From assembly GCF_024758705.1 (NCBI RefSeq), contig NZ_CP096971.1, positions 2,695,501 to 2,759,500 of the forward strand: 64,000 nucleotides of DNA. The letters are read 5' to 3'. The translations under genes and the position numbers were made by a program. Of this stretch, positions 52,176 through 61,978 are shown in pieces. Below the pieces are notes generated by a model. The model searched no databases, was not told the origin of the DNA, and saw only the letters and a list, made by a program, of their open reading frames with translations. How positions within the stretch are numbered: position 1 is the first letter of the stretch; the number at the start of each line of letters is the position of its first letter. Source of the DNA: Sphingomonas sp. SUN019. GTDB taxonomy: Bacteria > Pseudomonadota > Alphaproteobacteria > Sphingomonadales > Sphingomonadaceae.

Positions 52176-53987
52176 CTAGGGGCGGGCGGGCGCGCTCGGC
52201 AAGGGGCGAACGACGCGCCAAGCCAGGGCGGGGCTTTGGAGATCGATCGGTTGCAGCCAATCGAACCGCTCACCGCGCTCCAGCCGCGCCCAGAATCCGT
52301 TCGGGGCGAGCCTGTGGTAGATCGCCCCTTCGGCAAGACCGGGACAAAAGGCGACGTAGTCCGCGCCGCTGGCCAGGATCATTCGACGGGCGGATAGCGG
52401 GCTTCCCGTGAAAGTCGTCAGCACATTGGCGAGCGGGATCGCGCCGCGGTGATAGCCGCCCGCAATCGCGCGATGGCGGGTCATGGCGATGATTTCCGGC
52501 GTGACGTCGATCGGCGCATAGACGAGGCCGGCTGGCAGCCGATCGATCGCGCGGATATCGGCGAAGGCATCACACGACGGGCGGTTCGAGGCTGGGGCAG
52601 TCGGGTGATAGGCCGAAGAGGAGAGTGCTCCGCCAGCGACCAGCGCAATTCCCGCCGCCTGTCCCGGTGACGCGACCAACAGCGCGCCGGCGGTGGCAAA
52701 CAGTCGCTTCGTCGGTGAGCGGATCGCCCGTGCACGGGTCAACATCGCTAACAGCAGTGCGGCGGCGCCGGGAAGCGCCAGAGCATTGGCGGTGGCGCTG
52801 GCGCGGTTGACGAGAAGCGACAGGACGGTGGCGGCGGCGAGTAGAGCTAGCAGAAGCAGCCAGCGTGTGCGCGCCGCTCCGGTCGATAGACGCAGAGCGC
52901 GAATCGTACCGTACAGACCGGCAAGCGGGAGCCCGATGCTCATCGCGGCCCAATAGTGGGTCTGTTCCCAGATCGGACGGCCTTCGGGGACGTTGAGATA
53001 CCAGAAATCATAGACGATCGGCGGGAGCGTCGCGAAGGGGCCTTTGAGGCATGCCGGGTCGGTCAGAAAGAGCGTGGTTGCGGTCGCGACACCGGCTATT
53101 CCAAGTGCGGCGAGGCGTGCAAGCGGCCCGAAGCGCGTCGTGCCGACCGCAGCGGTAACGCCGATCGCGGCCGCGCCGAGCATCGCGAGCCACGCCGGGG
53201 CGATCGCATCGCAGACGGGGAGCCACAGGGCGGGACCGCGGGTGACGGCGTGGAGCGTGAGCGCGCCGACGAACAGCGACCAGATCAACGCCAGCAAAAA
53301 CGCTCGTCGATCGGGCTGGAAAGCCCACGCGGCGCCGGCGACCACGACAATCATTGTAACGATCGGCAGCCCTTCGAGCGAAATGGTGAGCAACGCGGCG
53401 AGAGACAGTCCGGCCAGCGCGCCGCGCCTTGCTGTGGGCGGCGCAAGCAGCAGTGCGGTCGCGGCCAACGTTAGAACGATCTGCCAGCCGTGATGATCGA
53501 TCCGGAGCGGACGGATTTGGTACAGGATGGGAGCCGATAGCGGCAGCAGAATCATCGCCAGCCGAGCGGTCGCGCCATCCGCGGCGCGGCGCGTGACCAT
53601 CGCCGCCGCAGCCATTGCGGCGAGCAGGGTGAGCAGGGGCACGATGACGAGCGTGCCGCGGATGGCGAGTGGATCGCTGAGCAATGGCCGGAGCGCCAGC
53701 AATGTGGCGGCGAGCGGGAGGTCGACCAGGCGCGACCAGTGCATCGGGAAATTGCCGCGATTCAGTTTGTGCTGCGCGACGTCCCACCAGCTTTGCCCGG
53801 CGAGCCAGTCGCGTACCTCCATCAGGCGCATCATATCGTCGGGGTCGGGGAGTTTCAGGACCGCGATGGCCGGGAGCGCGACCAGAATCAGGATCGTCGC
53901 CGCGATGGCCCAGGTGACAAGAATGGGCCGGGCCAGCAACGGTATCTCCGTCTTTTCCGACGCCCCGAAAGGTAGGGGGTGGCTCAT
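52176..53987 (-). CDS. Polytopic membrane protein, GT-C-like (unverified)
   Basis: A 603-residue protein with about eleven helices. The first periplasmic loop contains LPDPDDMMRLMEVRDWL and later MHWSRLVDLP; an acidic motif in this loop position is characteristic of GT-C enzymes that use polyprenyl-linked sugars. A soluble C-terminal region (about 480-603) follows. Donor and acceptor are unknown. ATG 53987 lies 4 bases after the flavoprotein stop. Confidence 0.75.
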   Translation of the reverse strand: MSHPLPFGASEKTEIPLLARPILVTWAIAATILILVALPAIAVLKLPDPDDMMRLMEVRDWLAGQSWWDVAQHKLNRGNFPMHWSRLVDLPLAATLLALRPLLSDPLAIRGTLVIVPLLTLLAAMAAAAMVTRRAADGATARLAMILLPLSAPILYQIRPLRIDHHGWQIVLTLAATALLLAPPTARRGALAGLSLAALLTISLEGLPIVTMIVVVAGAAWAFQPDRRAFLLALIWSLFVGALTLHAVTRGPALWLPVCDAIAPAWLAMLGAAAIGVTAAVGTTRFGPLARLAALGIAGVATATTLFLTDPACLKGPFATLPPIVYDFWYLNVPEGRPIWEQTHYWAAMSIGLPLAGLYGTIRALRLSTGAARTRWLLLLALLAAATVLSLLVNRASATANALALPGAAALLLAMLTRARAIRSPTKRLFATAGALLVASPGQAAGIALVAGGALSSSAYHPTAPASNRPSCDAFADIRAIDRLPAGLVYAPIDVTPEIIAMTRHRAIAGGYHRGAIPLANVLTTFTGSPLSARRMILASGADYVAFCPGLAEGAIYHRLAPNGFWARLERGERFDWLQPIDLQSPALAWRVVRPLPSAPARP

Positions 53988-53991
53988 CGCC

Positions 53992-55512
53992 TTACGCCGC
54001 TTTTCGGTCCGGCAGGCGTGCGGGAACGTCGCGGACGCTGGCCAGTGCGGCCTGTTCGCCCTCGGTGCCGCTTTCGTGATATTCGGCATCTTCGTTGACC
54101 GCCCAGATGTCATAGGCGCGGTGGCCGAGTGCTATGTTCTTGGCGGTCAGCATCGCGGTCATCATCGCGTGATCCTGGTTGTTGTAGCGATGCATGCCGT
54201 TGCGGCCGACGCAGTGGAGTGTGGGGTAGCGGCCTTCGATCTCGCGGCGCAGCGCGTCGACGTTGGCGGCGTAATCCTCGTCATAGACGGGATAGGCCTT
54301 TTCCTGCCGCACGACCGCGCCGCCCGTCACCTGCGCGGGATCGCAGAGGCCGAGGATCGCCATTTCCTTCGTCGCCAGCGCGATCAGGTCTTCGTCGCTG
54401 GACGCCCAAAGTCCGTCACCTTCGAAGCAGAAATACTCCAAGCCAACGCAGGCGATCCCGGCGTCGGGCACCATTTCGGGCGACCACGAGCGGAAGTTCT
54501 GCACGCGGCCGACCTTCACCTTCGAATCGTGGATGTAGATCCAGTTGTCGGGGAACAGATCGGGCGATCTGATCATCAGCGCGACGGTCAGGAAGTCGCG
54601 ATAGCGCAGGTTTGCGGCCTCCGGCAGCGTCGCGGGGAGCGGGTGAAGCCGCGTCGCGAGTTCGCGCATCGGGGCTGAGGAGATGACGTGCGCGGCGTTG
54701 ATCGCCACGGCCGCGCCGTCATGCGTGGCGGTGACGGTCCAGCGTTGCGTAGCGTCGTTGAAGGCGAGTTGCTTCAGCGCATGGCCCATCAGGATGCGGT
54801 TGCCACGACCAATCACGAGATCGCGCGCGGCGTCCCACATCATGCCTGGGCCGAGCCGCGGGTAGCGGAAGCTTTCGAGCAGCGTCTTCACCGCCATGCC
54901 GTCGTTCTTGCGCTTGTTCAGGCCCAGGCTGCGTTTCAGCCCATCCGTGACCGCGCCCCACAGCGACAATCCCTTGATGCGTTGCGCCGCCCAGTCCGCG
55001 GACATTTCGTCGCACGGCATCCCCCAGACCTTTTCGGTGTAGGTCTTGAAGAAGATGGAATAGAGTTTCCAGCCGAACTGGTTGACGGTCCAGTCCTCGA
55101 AGCTCTTCACCAGTTTGTTGGGGAACAGTTTCGATTTGGCGAAACTGGCCATGCAGAGCGTCGAGCGCCAGATGCCGAGATTCCACAGCGCCTCGAACGC
55201 GCGCAGCGGATAGCTGTAGAATTTGCCCTCGTAATAGATGCGGCTCATGCGCGGGCGTTCGATGAAATCGTGCGGAAGAATCTCGTTCCAGAGATCGACG
55301 ACTTCCTGCGATTTCGAGAAGAAGCGATGCCCGCCGATATCGAAGCGGAAGCCCTGATGTTCGACCGTGCGGCTGATCCCGCCCACATAGGTCGGATCTT
55401 TCTCGATCACCGTGACCGAATAGCCCTGCTTCCCCAACAGATACGCCGCGGTAAGCCCCGCAGGCCCCGCACCGATGATCGCCACGTCCACCGCACCGCC
55501 GGAATTCGCCAT
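53992..55512 (-). CDS. FAD-dependent oxidoreductase, UDP-galactopyranose mutase/amine oxidase-like
   Basis: A 506-residue flavoprotein. The dinucleotide site is IIGAGPAGLTAAYLLGKQGY (about 11-30) with EKDPTYVGGISRT following, the FAD ring motif of the UGM-like amine-oxidase group. GGHRFFSKSQEVVDLWNEIL is the family's substrate-loop segment. Homologues are typed as NAD(P)/FAD-dependent oxidoreductases near cell-surface polysaccharide genes, suggesting a sugar-modification role; the reaction is not known. It opens the operon with the two polytopic proteins. Confidence 0.82.
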   Translation of the reverse strand: MANSGGAVDVAIIGAGPAGLTAAYLLGKQGYSVTVIEKDPTYVGGISRTVEHQGFRFDIGGHRFFSKSQEVVDLWNEILPHDFIERPRMSRIYYEGKFYSYPLRAFEALWNLGIWRSTLCMASFAKSKLFPNKLVKSFEDWTVNQFGWKLYSIFFKTYTEKVWGMPCDEMSADWAAQRIKGLSLWGAVTDGLKRSLGLNKRKNDGMAVKTLLESFRYPRLGPGMMWDAARDLVIGRGNRILMGHALKQLAFNDATQRWTVTATHDGAAVAINAAHVISSAPMRELATRLHPLPATLPEAANLRYRDFLTVALMIRSPDLFPDNWIYIHDSKVKVGRVQNFRSWSPEMVPDAGIACVGLEYFCFEGDGLWASSDEDLIALATKEMAILGLCDPAQVTGGAVVRQEKAYPVYDEDYAANVDALRREIEGRYPTLHCVGRNGMHRYNNQDHAMMTAMLTAKNIALGHRAYDIWAVNEDAEYHESGTEGEQAALASVRDVPARLPDRKAA

Positions 55513-55572
55513 CTCGCCTTAGCCCCCAAGCTTTCTCGGAGCCGGAAATGAACGAGGATGGTTGAGGGGTGG

Positions 55573-57138
55573 TTAACGGCTGGCGATCTGTTCCGCGTCG
55601 CGGCCGTAGGTGTCGGGGGTGTAGGTTATGCGCTCTTCGGCCGGGCTGGCGGTGAAATAGAGCAGATACACCGGAACCGCGGCGGGCACGGGGAGATGCT
55701 GTTCGGGCGCGGACGATTTGGGTTTCAGCGTCTGGCCGAACAACCAGCGGCCGAGCCGGGATGCGTCCTCCAGCCGGACGCAGCCGTTGCTGAGGTGGCG
55801 GTCGGCCTTTGCAAACAGCGCCTTTTGCGGCGTGTCGTGGAGGTAGATGCCTTGGTCGTTGGGGAACATGAACTTCACCGACCCCATCGAATTGCCGCGG
55901 CCGGGCAGTTCGCGGACGCGCGGTTCGACCGTGCCCGCCTCGACCGCGCGCCAGTCGATCGACGATGCGGGAAGGACGGTGGCGTCGGCGGTCCAGTCCG
56001 ACATGGCTTCATAGCCGAGCGCGGCGAGCGATTTTCCCGCCAGCACCTTGGGCGCGATTCGTTTGCGGACCAAGTCGACGGGCACGTTCCAATAGGGGTT
56101 GAGCGTGGCGTAGCGGATCATGCCGGCCATCATCGGGGTCTGTGTTTCGGGCGTGCCGACGACGACGCGCATCGTGCCCTGTTCGGACCCTTCGCCGAAA
56201 TACCACAGCCGAGCGCCGGCGGCGTCGACGACGATGTGGCGGGTCCATGCGCCGGGCAAGAGACGCGCGCGTTCGAGGTTCAGGTGGAGTAGCGCGCGAC
56301 GATCGGGGGCTGGATCGGCCTGATTGGTGTTGAGCGCGGCGATGGTGCGCGCGCCCGCGATGCCGTCAGCGGGAAGGCCGTGCGACGCCTGGAAGCGGCG
56401 GACGCGGGCGGCGAGCGCATCGTCGAAGGCGTTGCCGTCGTCGAGGCCGAGGCGTTGGCGGAGCAGCGCGACGCGGTCGCCGGTCGCGCCGGGCTTCAGC
56501 AGTGGGCCGGGCGGAATTTCGACCGGCGGGCCTTCGATGGCCGGTCTGCTCTCTGCGAGCGCGGTGCGCAGGCGCGCGTAGAGCGGACTCATCCAGCCCA
56601 TGCGCGCTACGTAATCGCCGAACGAAGGTGCGAGCGCGGCGCGGCGGAGGATTTCCTCGGGCTTGTCGCGTTGCGGTTCGAGTTCGGTGTCGAGGTAACG
56701 GATGTCGATGCGCGGGTTACGCATATCGCGGACGAGTTCGGCGAACGCGGCCGACAACGCGATTTCGGTATAGCCCAACGCCTTGGGATCGCCGCTTTCG
56801 GACTCGGCGATCAGGCGGCGGAGGCGATCTGGGTTATAGCGGTCGGGGTCGAGGCCGTCGACATCGACCGTCTCGATGATATCGACCAAGTTCTGCGCCT
56901 GCGGCGCGACGCCGGTGTCGGTAACCCAGATCGGCCAATAGCCGCGCTGGCGGTAGAAATTCTTGATCTTCCCGCCGACCTGGTCGCGGATCGACTTCGC
57001 GACCGCACTCGATTCGGTCGGCGCGACCGCCACAGCCTGCGCCGCCGCGACGCTTGGGAGCGTGGCGGCGGCGGCAAGCGCGAGCGGCAATGCGAGCCAG
57101 CCCGCGTGCCGGGCGGCTGCCCGGACGCGGGCGGGCAA
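55573..57138 (-). CDS. L,D-transpeptidase (YcbB/LdtD-like)
   Basis: A 521-residue YkuD-family transpeptidase. The likely start is TTG 57138, with GAGG six bases upstream, giving a signal peptide ending at AAAQA (about residue 34). A scaffold domain and a peptidoglycan-binding domain (LKPGATGDRVALLRQRLG and RVRRFQASHGLPADG) precede the catalytic domain with HDTPQKALF and SNGCVRLED, where Cys453 is the nucleophile. It makes 3-3 cross-links in peptidoglycan. Its start follows the lipoprotein stop by 2 bases. Confidence 0.9.
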   Translation of the reverse strand: MPARVRAAARHAGWLALPLALAAAATLPSVAAAQAVAVAPTESSAVAKSIRDQVGGKIKNFYRQRGYWPIWVTDTGVAPQAQNLVDIIETVDVDGLDPDRYNPDRLRRLIAESESGDPKALGYTEIALSAAFAELVRDMRNPRIDIRYLDTELEPQRDKPEEILRRAALAPSFGDYVARMGWMSPLYARLRTALAESRPAIEGPPVEIPPGPLLKPGATGDRVALLRQRLGLDDGNAFDDALAARVRRFQASHGLPADGIAGARTIAALNTNQADPAPDRRALLHLNLERARLLPGAWTRHIVVDAAGARLWYFGEGSEQGTMRVVVGTPETQTPMMAGMIRYATLNPYWNVPVDLVRKRIAPKVLAGKSLAALGYEAMSDWTADATVLPASSIDWRAVEAGTVEPRVRELPGRGNSMGSVKFMFPNDQGIYLHDTPQKALFAKADRHLSNGCVRLEDASRLGRWLFGQTLKPKSSAPEQHLPVPAAVPVYLLYFTASPAEERITYTPDTYGRDAEQIASR

Positions 57139-57140
57139 GG

Positions 57141-57401
57141 TCAGCCTCGTTCGCCGCGCGGGGTGGGCGGCGGGGGCGGTGGCGGAGGCGGGCAGGGCGG
57201 ACCGGAGATAGGGTGGAACACGCCATCGGGCGTGTAGTAACCGTCGACGATGCCGTCGCCATTGCTGTCCGCGGCGACCGTCCCGGCGATTGCGCCCGGA
57301 CCCGTCGGCGGCGCGGGCGCGACGATTTCCTCGCGATCGGTGGCGCAGGCGCTGAGCGCGGTCGCGCCGATCAGAAGCGCGGTGAGATATCCGGCTTTCA
57401 T
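57141..57401 (-). CDS. Lipoprotein with calcium-loop-like motif and polyproline tail
   Basis: An 86-residue lipoprotein: lipobox LSAC with Cys19, then ADSNGDGIVDG (Asp45, Asn47, Asp49, Asp53), which matches the calcium loop DxNxDGxxD of EF-hand/dockerin type, and a C-terminal run of nine or more prolines (71-79). No known family recognised. It precedes the L,D-transpeptidase by 2 bases and is probably translated with it. Confidence 0.78.
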   Translation of the reverse strand: MKAGYLTALLIGATALSACATDREEIVAPAPPTGPGAIAGTVAADSNGDGIVDGYYTPDGVFHPISGPPCPPPPPPPPPTPRGERG

Positions 57402-57505
57402 ACATCCTCCCTCTCTACAGGCCGGGGTTCGGCCGGGGTGAGCAGTGTAACGCCAAATCTCCCTGAGTCGTTCCAGAACGGCAACGACCCGCCGCTTCGC
57501 CCGCG

Positions 57506-58723
57506 CTATCGGTCGCGTCGCCCGAGCAGGCGGAGCCGGAGCGCGTTCAGCTTGATGAAGCCCGCCGCGTCGCGCTGATCGTAGGCGCCCTGGTCGTCTT
57601 CGAACGTCACGACCTTTTCGCTGTAGAGCGAATGGGGCGATTTGCGGCCGGTGACGGACACGTTGCCCTTGTAGAGTTTGAGACGGACGGTGCCCGTCAC
57701 CTTTTCCTGGCTGTGGTCGACCGCGGCCTGCAGCATTTCACGTTCGGGGCTGAACCAGAAGCCGTTATAGACCAGTTCGGCATAGCGCGGGGCGAGTTCG
57801 TCCTTCAGGTGCGCCGCGCCTCGATCGAGCGTCAGCTGTTCGATCCCGCGGTGCGCGAGGTGATAGATCGTTCCGCCTGGCGTTTCGTACATTCCGCGCG
57901 ACTTCATCCCAACGAAGCGGTTCTCGACCAGATCGAGACGGCCGATGCCGTGTTTGCGGCCGAGGTCGTTGAGCGCTTCTAGCAACGTCGCGGGCGACGT
58001 GCCGACGCCGTTCACGGCGACGCCGTCGCCGCGTTCGAAGTCGATCGTGATCGTTTCCGGCGCGTCGGGCGCGTCCTCCGGATTGACCGTGCGCGAATAA
58101 ACGTAATCGGGGACTTCATCCCACGGGTCTTCGAGCACTTTGCCCTCGGACGAGGTGTGCAGCATATTCGCGTCGGTCGAAAACGGCGCTTCGCCGCGCT
58201 TGTCCTTACTGACCGGAATCTGGTGCTGTTCGGCGAATTCGATCAGGCGCGTGCGGCTGGTCAGATCCCATTCGCGCCACGGCGCGATGACCTTTATGTC
58301 GGGCGCGAGCGCGTAATAACCGAGTTCGAAGCGGACCTGATCGTTGCCCTTGCCGGTCGCGCCGTGGCTGACCGCATCGGCGTTTACCGCCCGCGCGATC
58401 TCGATCTGTCGCTTGGCGATCAGCGGGCGCGCGATCGACGTGCCGAGCAGGTACAGCCCTTCATAGAGCGCGTTCGCGCGCATCATCGGGAAGACGTAAT
58501 CCTTGACGAATTCCTCGCGCAGATCGTCGATGAAGATATGTTCGGGTTTGACGCCGGCCATCTCGGCCTTGCGGCGGGCGGGTTCCAGCTCCTCGCCCTG
58601 GCCGAGATCGGCGGTGAAGGTCACGACCTCACACCCATAGGTCTGCTGCAGCCATTTCAGGATCACGCTGGTGTCGAGGCCGCCCGAATAAGCGAGAACG
58701 ACGCGATTGATCTGGTCTGACAT
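57506..58723 (-). CDS. argG: Argininosuccinate synthase
   Basis: A 405-residue ATP-dependent ligase joining citrulline and aspartate in arginine synthesis. The P-loop is AYSGGLDTS (11-19), with [15 protein letters not shown] and [17 protein letters not shown], all invariant in the family. ATG 58723. No other arginine gene is adjacent. Confidence 0.97.
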   Translation of the reverse strand: MSDQINRVVLAYSGGLDTSVILKWLQQTYGCEVVTFTADLGQGEELEPARRKAEMAGVKPEHIFIDDLREEFVKDYVFPMMRANALYEGLYLLGTSIARPLIAKRQIEIARAVNADAVSHGATGKGNDQVRFELGYYALAPDIKVIAPWREWDLTSRTRLIEFAEQHQIPVSKDKRGEAPFSTDANMLHTSSEGKVLEDPWDEVPDYVYSRTVNPEDAPDAPETITIDFERGDGVAVNGVGTSPATLLEALNDLGRKHGIGRLDLVENRFVGMKSRGMYETPGGTIYHLAHRGIEQLTLDRGAAHLKDELAPRYAELVYNGFWFSPEREMLQAAVDHSQEKVTGTVRLKLYKGNVSVTGRKSPHSLYSEKVVTFEDDQGAYDQRDAAGFIKLNALRLRLLGRRDR

Positions 58724-58799
58724 GGGCAACTCCGGCGGGACTGGACGCGCCGCGCTCTAAGAGCGAGCATCCGGCGGCGCAACCGCGGGAGTTGTTGAA

Positions 58800-59213
58800 A
58801 TGGCGGAGATGAAGACCAGGGCGACCCAAAGCGACGTTGCCGTGCTTCTGGATCGGGCCGAACCGGAACAGCGGCGGGTGGATGGCAAGGTGCTGGCGGA
58901 GACGTTCGCGCGGGTGACAGGGGAGACGGCGACGATGTGGGGCCCGTCGATCGTCGGATACGGGCGCTATCGATATCGCTACGAGAGTGGGCGCGAGGGA
59001 GAGTCGTGCCGGGTCGGCTTCTCCCCGCGCAAGGCGGCGCTTGTCCTGTACGTCGATGCGGGATCGCACGACGCGCTGCTTGCGCGGTTGGGCAAGCATT
59101 CGACCGGCAAGGGGTGTCTGTACGTCAAGAAATTGGCGGACGTGGACGGGGGCGTGCTGGAGCAGGTGATCGCCGCGGCCTGGGCCGATAATCGCGCGCG
59201 CTATCCGGATTGA
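58800..59213 (+). CDS. DUF1801 family protein
   Basis: A 137-residue protein of the DUF1801/YdhG family: MWGPSIVGYGRYRYRY, then CRVGFSPRKAALVLYV and GKGCLYVKKLADVD, the three conserved blocks. Function unknown. Its 3' end overlaps the convergent cfa gene by 13 bases. Confidence 0.88.
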   Translation: MAEMKTRATQSDVAVLLDRAEPEQRRVDGKVLAETFARVTGETATMWGPSIVGYGRYRYRYESGREGESCRVGFSPRKAALVLYVDAGSHDALLARLGKHSTGKGCLYVKKLADVDGGVLEQVIAAAWADNRARYPD

Positions 59214-60436
59214 GCGCGGAGCGCGCGTTCGGCGTCGACGATGTAATCTCGCGTGATGGGGACAACGACGCGGCTGCGGGCGAGCTGGATCTGGTAATTA
59301 CAGAGGCCGCCGTGGCGGAACGCGGTGCCTGCGCCCGCCAAGTAGAAGGTCCACATGCGGTAGAAGCGTTCGTCGTAGAGCGCGACGATCGCGTCTTTCG
59401 CGGCGACGGTGCGGTCGTACCAGGCGTCCAGCGTCCAGGCGTAGTGGAGCCGCAGCACCTCTATGTCGGTCGGGAAGAGGCGGAGGCCTTCGTAGGCGCG
59501 GACGATTTCGGACAGCGCCGGGTTGTAGCCGCCGGGGAAGATGTACTTGGCGGTGAAGTCGTCGGTGACGCCGGGCTTTCCCATGCGGCCGATGGTGTGA
59601 ACCAGCATCACGCCGTCGGGCGCCAGCAGTTCGCGGCATTTGCGGAAGAAAGTGCGGTATTGCGGCGGGCCGACATGTTCGAACATGCCGACCGATACGA
59701 TGCGGTCGAACTGGCCGGTCAGTTCGCGGTAGTCGATCAGTTCGAAGCGCACCTTGTCCGCGACGCCCCCGTCGGCGGCGCGCCTGCGGGCGACCTTCAA
59801 TTGTTCTTCGGACAAGGTAATGCCGAGCACGTCTGCGCCAGTCTTCGCGTGCAGGTACAGCGCCAGCCCGCCCCAGCCGCAGCCGATATCGAGCACGCGC
59901 ATCCCCGGTTTCAGCAGGAGTTTTGCGGCGATGTGCGCCTTCTTGTCGGCCTGCGCCTGATCGAGCGTATTGGCCGGGTCGGTATAGTAAGCGCAGCTGT
60001 ACTGGCGATCGGCATCGAGGAAGAGGTCGTATAGCCGGTCGCTCAGGTCATAATGGTGTGCAACGTTGCGCTTCGATCGGCGCGCCATGTTGATCCGGTC
60101 GACGCGGTGCGAGACGCTGCCGAGCAGGCGCAGCGGCAGGATCGGTTCGATCGATTTGCGGCCTGCTTCCCATAGCGTGTTGGCCTTCAGCAGCACGATC
60201 AACCCGCGGATGTCGCCTGATTCGATGATCAGGCGGCCGTCCATGAACATCTCCGCCGCGCCCAAGCCGGGATTGCGCACGATGGCGAGCGGCACGCCAC
60301 GGTCGGCGAAGCGGATCGCGACTTCGGGCATGTCGGGGTCGGCGGCGCCGAAGGTGCGCTTTTCGCCGTTCGCATGGGTGACGTGGAGCAGCCCGCGCTT
60401 GACGTGGGATGCGAGGAAGCGGTCGATCAGCGCCAT
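59201..60436 (-). CDS. cfa: Cyclopropane-fatty-acyl-phospholipid synthase
   Basis: A 411-residue SAM-dependent enzyme adding a methylene group across double bonds of phospholipid acyl chains. Motif I is VLDIGCGWGGLALYLH, and GMFEHVGPPQYRTFF, IFPGGYNPALSE and the RMWTFYLAGAGTAFRHG end are all typical. It lies 18 bases downstream of the molybdoenzyme gene, probably same operon. Confidence 0.92.
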   Translation of the reverse strand: MALIDRFLASHVKRGLLHVTHANGEKRTFGAADPDMPEVAIRFADRGVPLAIVRNPGLGAAEMFMDGRLIIESGDIRGLIVLLKANTLWEAGRKSIEPILPLRLLGSVSHRVDRINMARRSKRNVAHHYDLSDRLYDLFLDADRQYSCAYYTDPANTLDQAQADKKAHIAAKLLLKPGMRVLDIGCGWGGLALYLHAKTGADVLGITLSEEQLKVARRRAADGGVADKVRFELIDYRELTGQFDRIVSVGMFEHVGPPQYRTFFRKCRELLAPDGVMLVHTIGRMGKPGVTDDFTAKYIFPGGYNPALSEIVRAYEGLRLFPTDIEVLRLHYAWTLDAWYDRTVAAKDAIVALYDERFYRMWTFYLAGAGTAFRHGGLCNYQIQLARSRVVVPITRDYIVDAERALRAQSG

Positions 60437-60454
60437 GACACGATCAAGTAGCGA

Positions 60455-61213
60455 TCAGATTCCGGCGTACCAATCGTAATCTACGTTATCCTCCCAATAG
60501 CCGCCCTTGCCCTTTCCAATGCCGTCGAGGCTGGCGACCGCGTTGATCCCCATCAGATATTTGGCGTGCTTGTAGCCGAGCTGGCGTTCGACGCGGAGGC
60601 GGACGGGCGCGCCGTTGGCGACGGGGAGGAAGCGGTCGTTCAGCGCCCAGGCGAGGATCGTCTGCGGGTGCACCGCGTCGATCAGGTCAATCGATTCGTA
60701 ATAAGGCGTGCCGCGATAGAGATCGGCGCAGGTGAAGACGATGTAGCGCGCGGTGTCGCGCAGCCCTGCGGTCTTCAGCACGTCGCCCAGTTTCGGTCCC
60801 TGCCATTTGCCGATCGCGCTCCACCCCTCGACGCAATCGTGGCGGGTGATCTGCGCGCGTTGCGGCATTTGCCCGAGATCGGACAGCGACAGCGACAGTG
60901 GACGCTGGACGAGGCCGCCGACCTTCAGCCGCCAGGCGGCGAACTGTCCCGCGGCGAGTGCGTTGTAGTCGGGGGTGTTGGGGTTGCGCGTGCCGTTGGC
61001 GCGGAACACGGGCGACCGCTGATCGGGGCGGAACTCGCGGGCGAGCGCCTCGCGGTTGGTGAGCGCGCGCTGGAGGCCGCGGTGCATGTCCTCGCCCTTG
61101 AACAAGATCGTGCGGAATTGTTGGTTCTGCGCAAGTTTGTCGCAGCCCGATAGGAGCACGCCCGCGCCGATCGTGCCGCCGACGATCAGCGAACGGCGGG
61201 TGAGGATGGTCAT
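60455..61213 (-). CDS. Molybdopterin-dependent oxidoreductase (MsrP/YedY/SoxC-like)
   Basis: A 252-residue protein of the sulfite-oxidase fold. Twin-arginine signal ILTRRSLIVGG at 3-13 and a lipobox-like LLSGC at 20-24 precede the cofactor domain; Cys127 in TRHDCVEGWSAIGKW is the molybdenum ligand. Family members act on sulfite or methionine sulfoxide; the partner b-type cytochrome at 61210-61929 points to a membrane-linked reductase. It overlaps that gene by 4 bases. Confidence 0.85.
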   Translation of the reverse strand: MTILTRRSLIVGGTIGAGVLLSGCDKLAQNQQFRTILFKGEDMHRGLQRALTNREALAREFRPDQRSPVFRANGTRNPNTPDYNALAAGQFAAWRLKVGGLVQRPLSLSLSDLGQMPQRAQITRHDCVEGWSAIGKWQGPKLGDVLKTAGLRDTARYIVFTCADLYRGTPYYESIDLIDAVHPQTILAWALNDRFLPVANGAPVRLRVERQLGYKHAKYLMGINAVASLDGIGKGKGGYWEDNVDYDWYAGI

Positions 61214-61929
61214 GCTGGTTCCTCGGGGATGCGCCAGCGGCCGGTGATCATCGACCTGATTTCGTTCCACACGCCTGCCAGGATCACCAGCACGAGGTGG
61301 ACGACGATGAACGCGGCGATCCCCGCCATTGCGATGAAGTGCAGCGAGCGCGCCGATTGCCGCCCGCCGAACAGGTCCAGCAGCCACGGCCACGCCGCGT
61401 CCATGCCGGGCGACAGCGTCAGGCCGGTCAGGATGACGAGCGGAAGCAGGATAAAGATCACCGCGACATAGGCGAGTTTCTGCAGCACGTTGTACGCGCC
61501 GGGTTTGGCCGGATCGTGGAAGCGGAAGGCGAGGTGTTCGCGGATGTCGTGCCACAAATGGCGCGGCGCGACGTCGCCGGTGCGCACGCGCAGGTCGCGC
61601 TGGAAGTGGCGGTTGAGCAGGCTGAGGATCATGTACGCCAGCAATCCGAACGCGAGGACCAGCGCGAAGAACAAATGCCAGCGGCGCGAGAGTGCGAGGT
61701 TGTAATTGGCGGGGATCGTCAGCCACGACGCGAAGCGCGGCACGTCGAGCCAAGCAGCATCCAGGTTCGCGCCGAACTGACCCCAATAGAGCCGCCGGTG
61801 CGCGTTCGAGATGCCGAGGCCGCTGCCGATCAGGATGAAGATCGCGATCGCGTTGACCCAATGCCAGATGCGCGTCGACAGCGCGTGGCGATAGATCGTC
61901 CTTTCGGATCGGCGAGTGGGCGCGTTCAT
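61210..61929 (-). CDS. Cytochrome b561/DUF4405-like b-type cytochrome, partner of the molybdoenzyme
   Basis: A 239-residue membrane protein with four main helices. Putative haem ligands include His in YRHALSTRIWHWVNAIAI, WHLFFALVL and HFIAMAGIAAFIVVHLVL. It would pass electrons between the quinol pool and the periplasmic molybdoenzyme encoded immediately downstream. ATG 61929. Confidence 0.88.
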   Translation of the reverse strand: MNAPTRRSERTIYRHALSTRIWHWVNAIAIFILIGSGLGISNAHRRLYWGQFGANLDAAWLDVPRFASWLTIPANYNLALSRRWHLFFALVLAFGLLAYMILSLLNRHFQRDLRVRTGDVAPRHLWHDIREHLAFRFHDPAKPGAYNVLQKLAYVAVIFILLPLVILTGLTLSPGMDAAWPWLLDLFGGRQSARSLHFIAMAGIAAFIVVHLVLVILAGVWNEIRSMITGRWRIPEEPA

Positions 61930-61978
61930 CGCCGTCGGCTTAGCATGGATCGCGGTGACTGCATCAAAGGTAGTTCGA

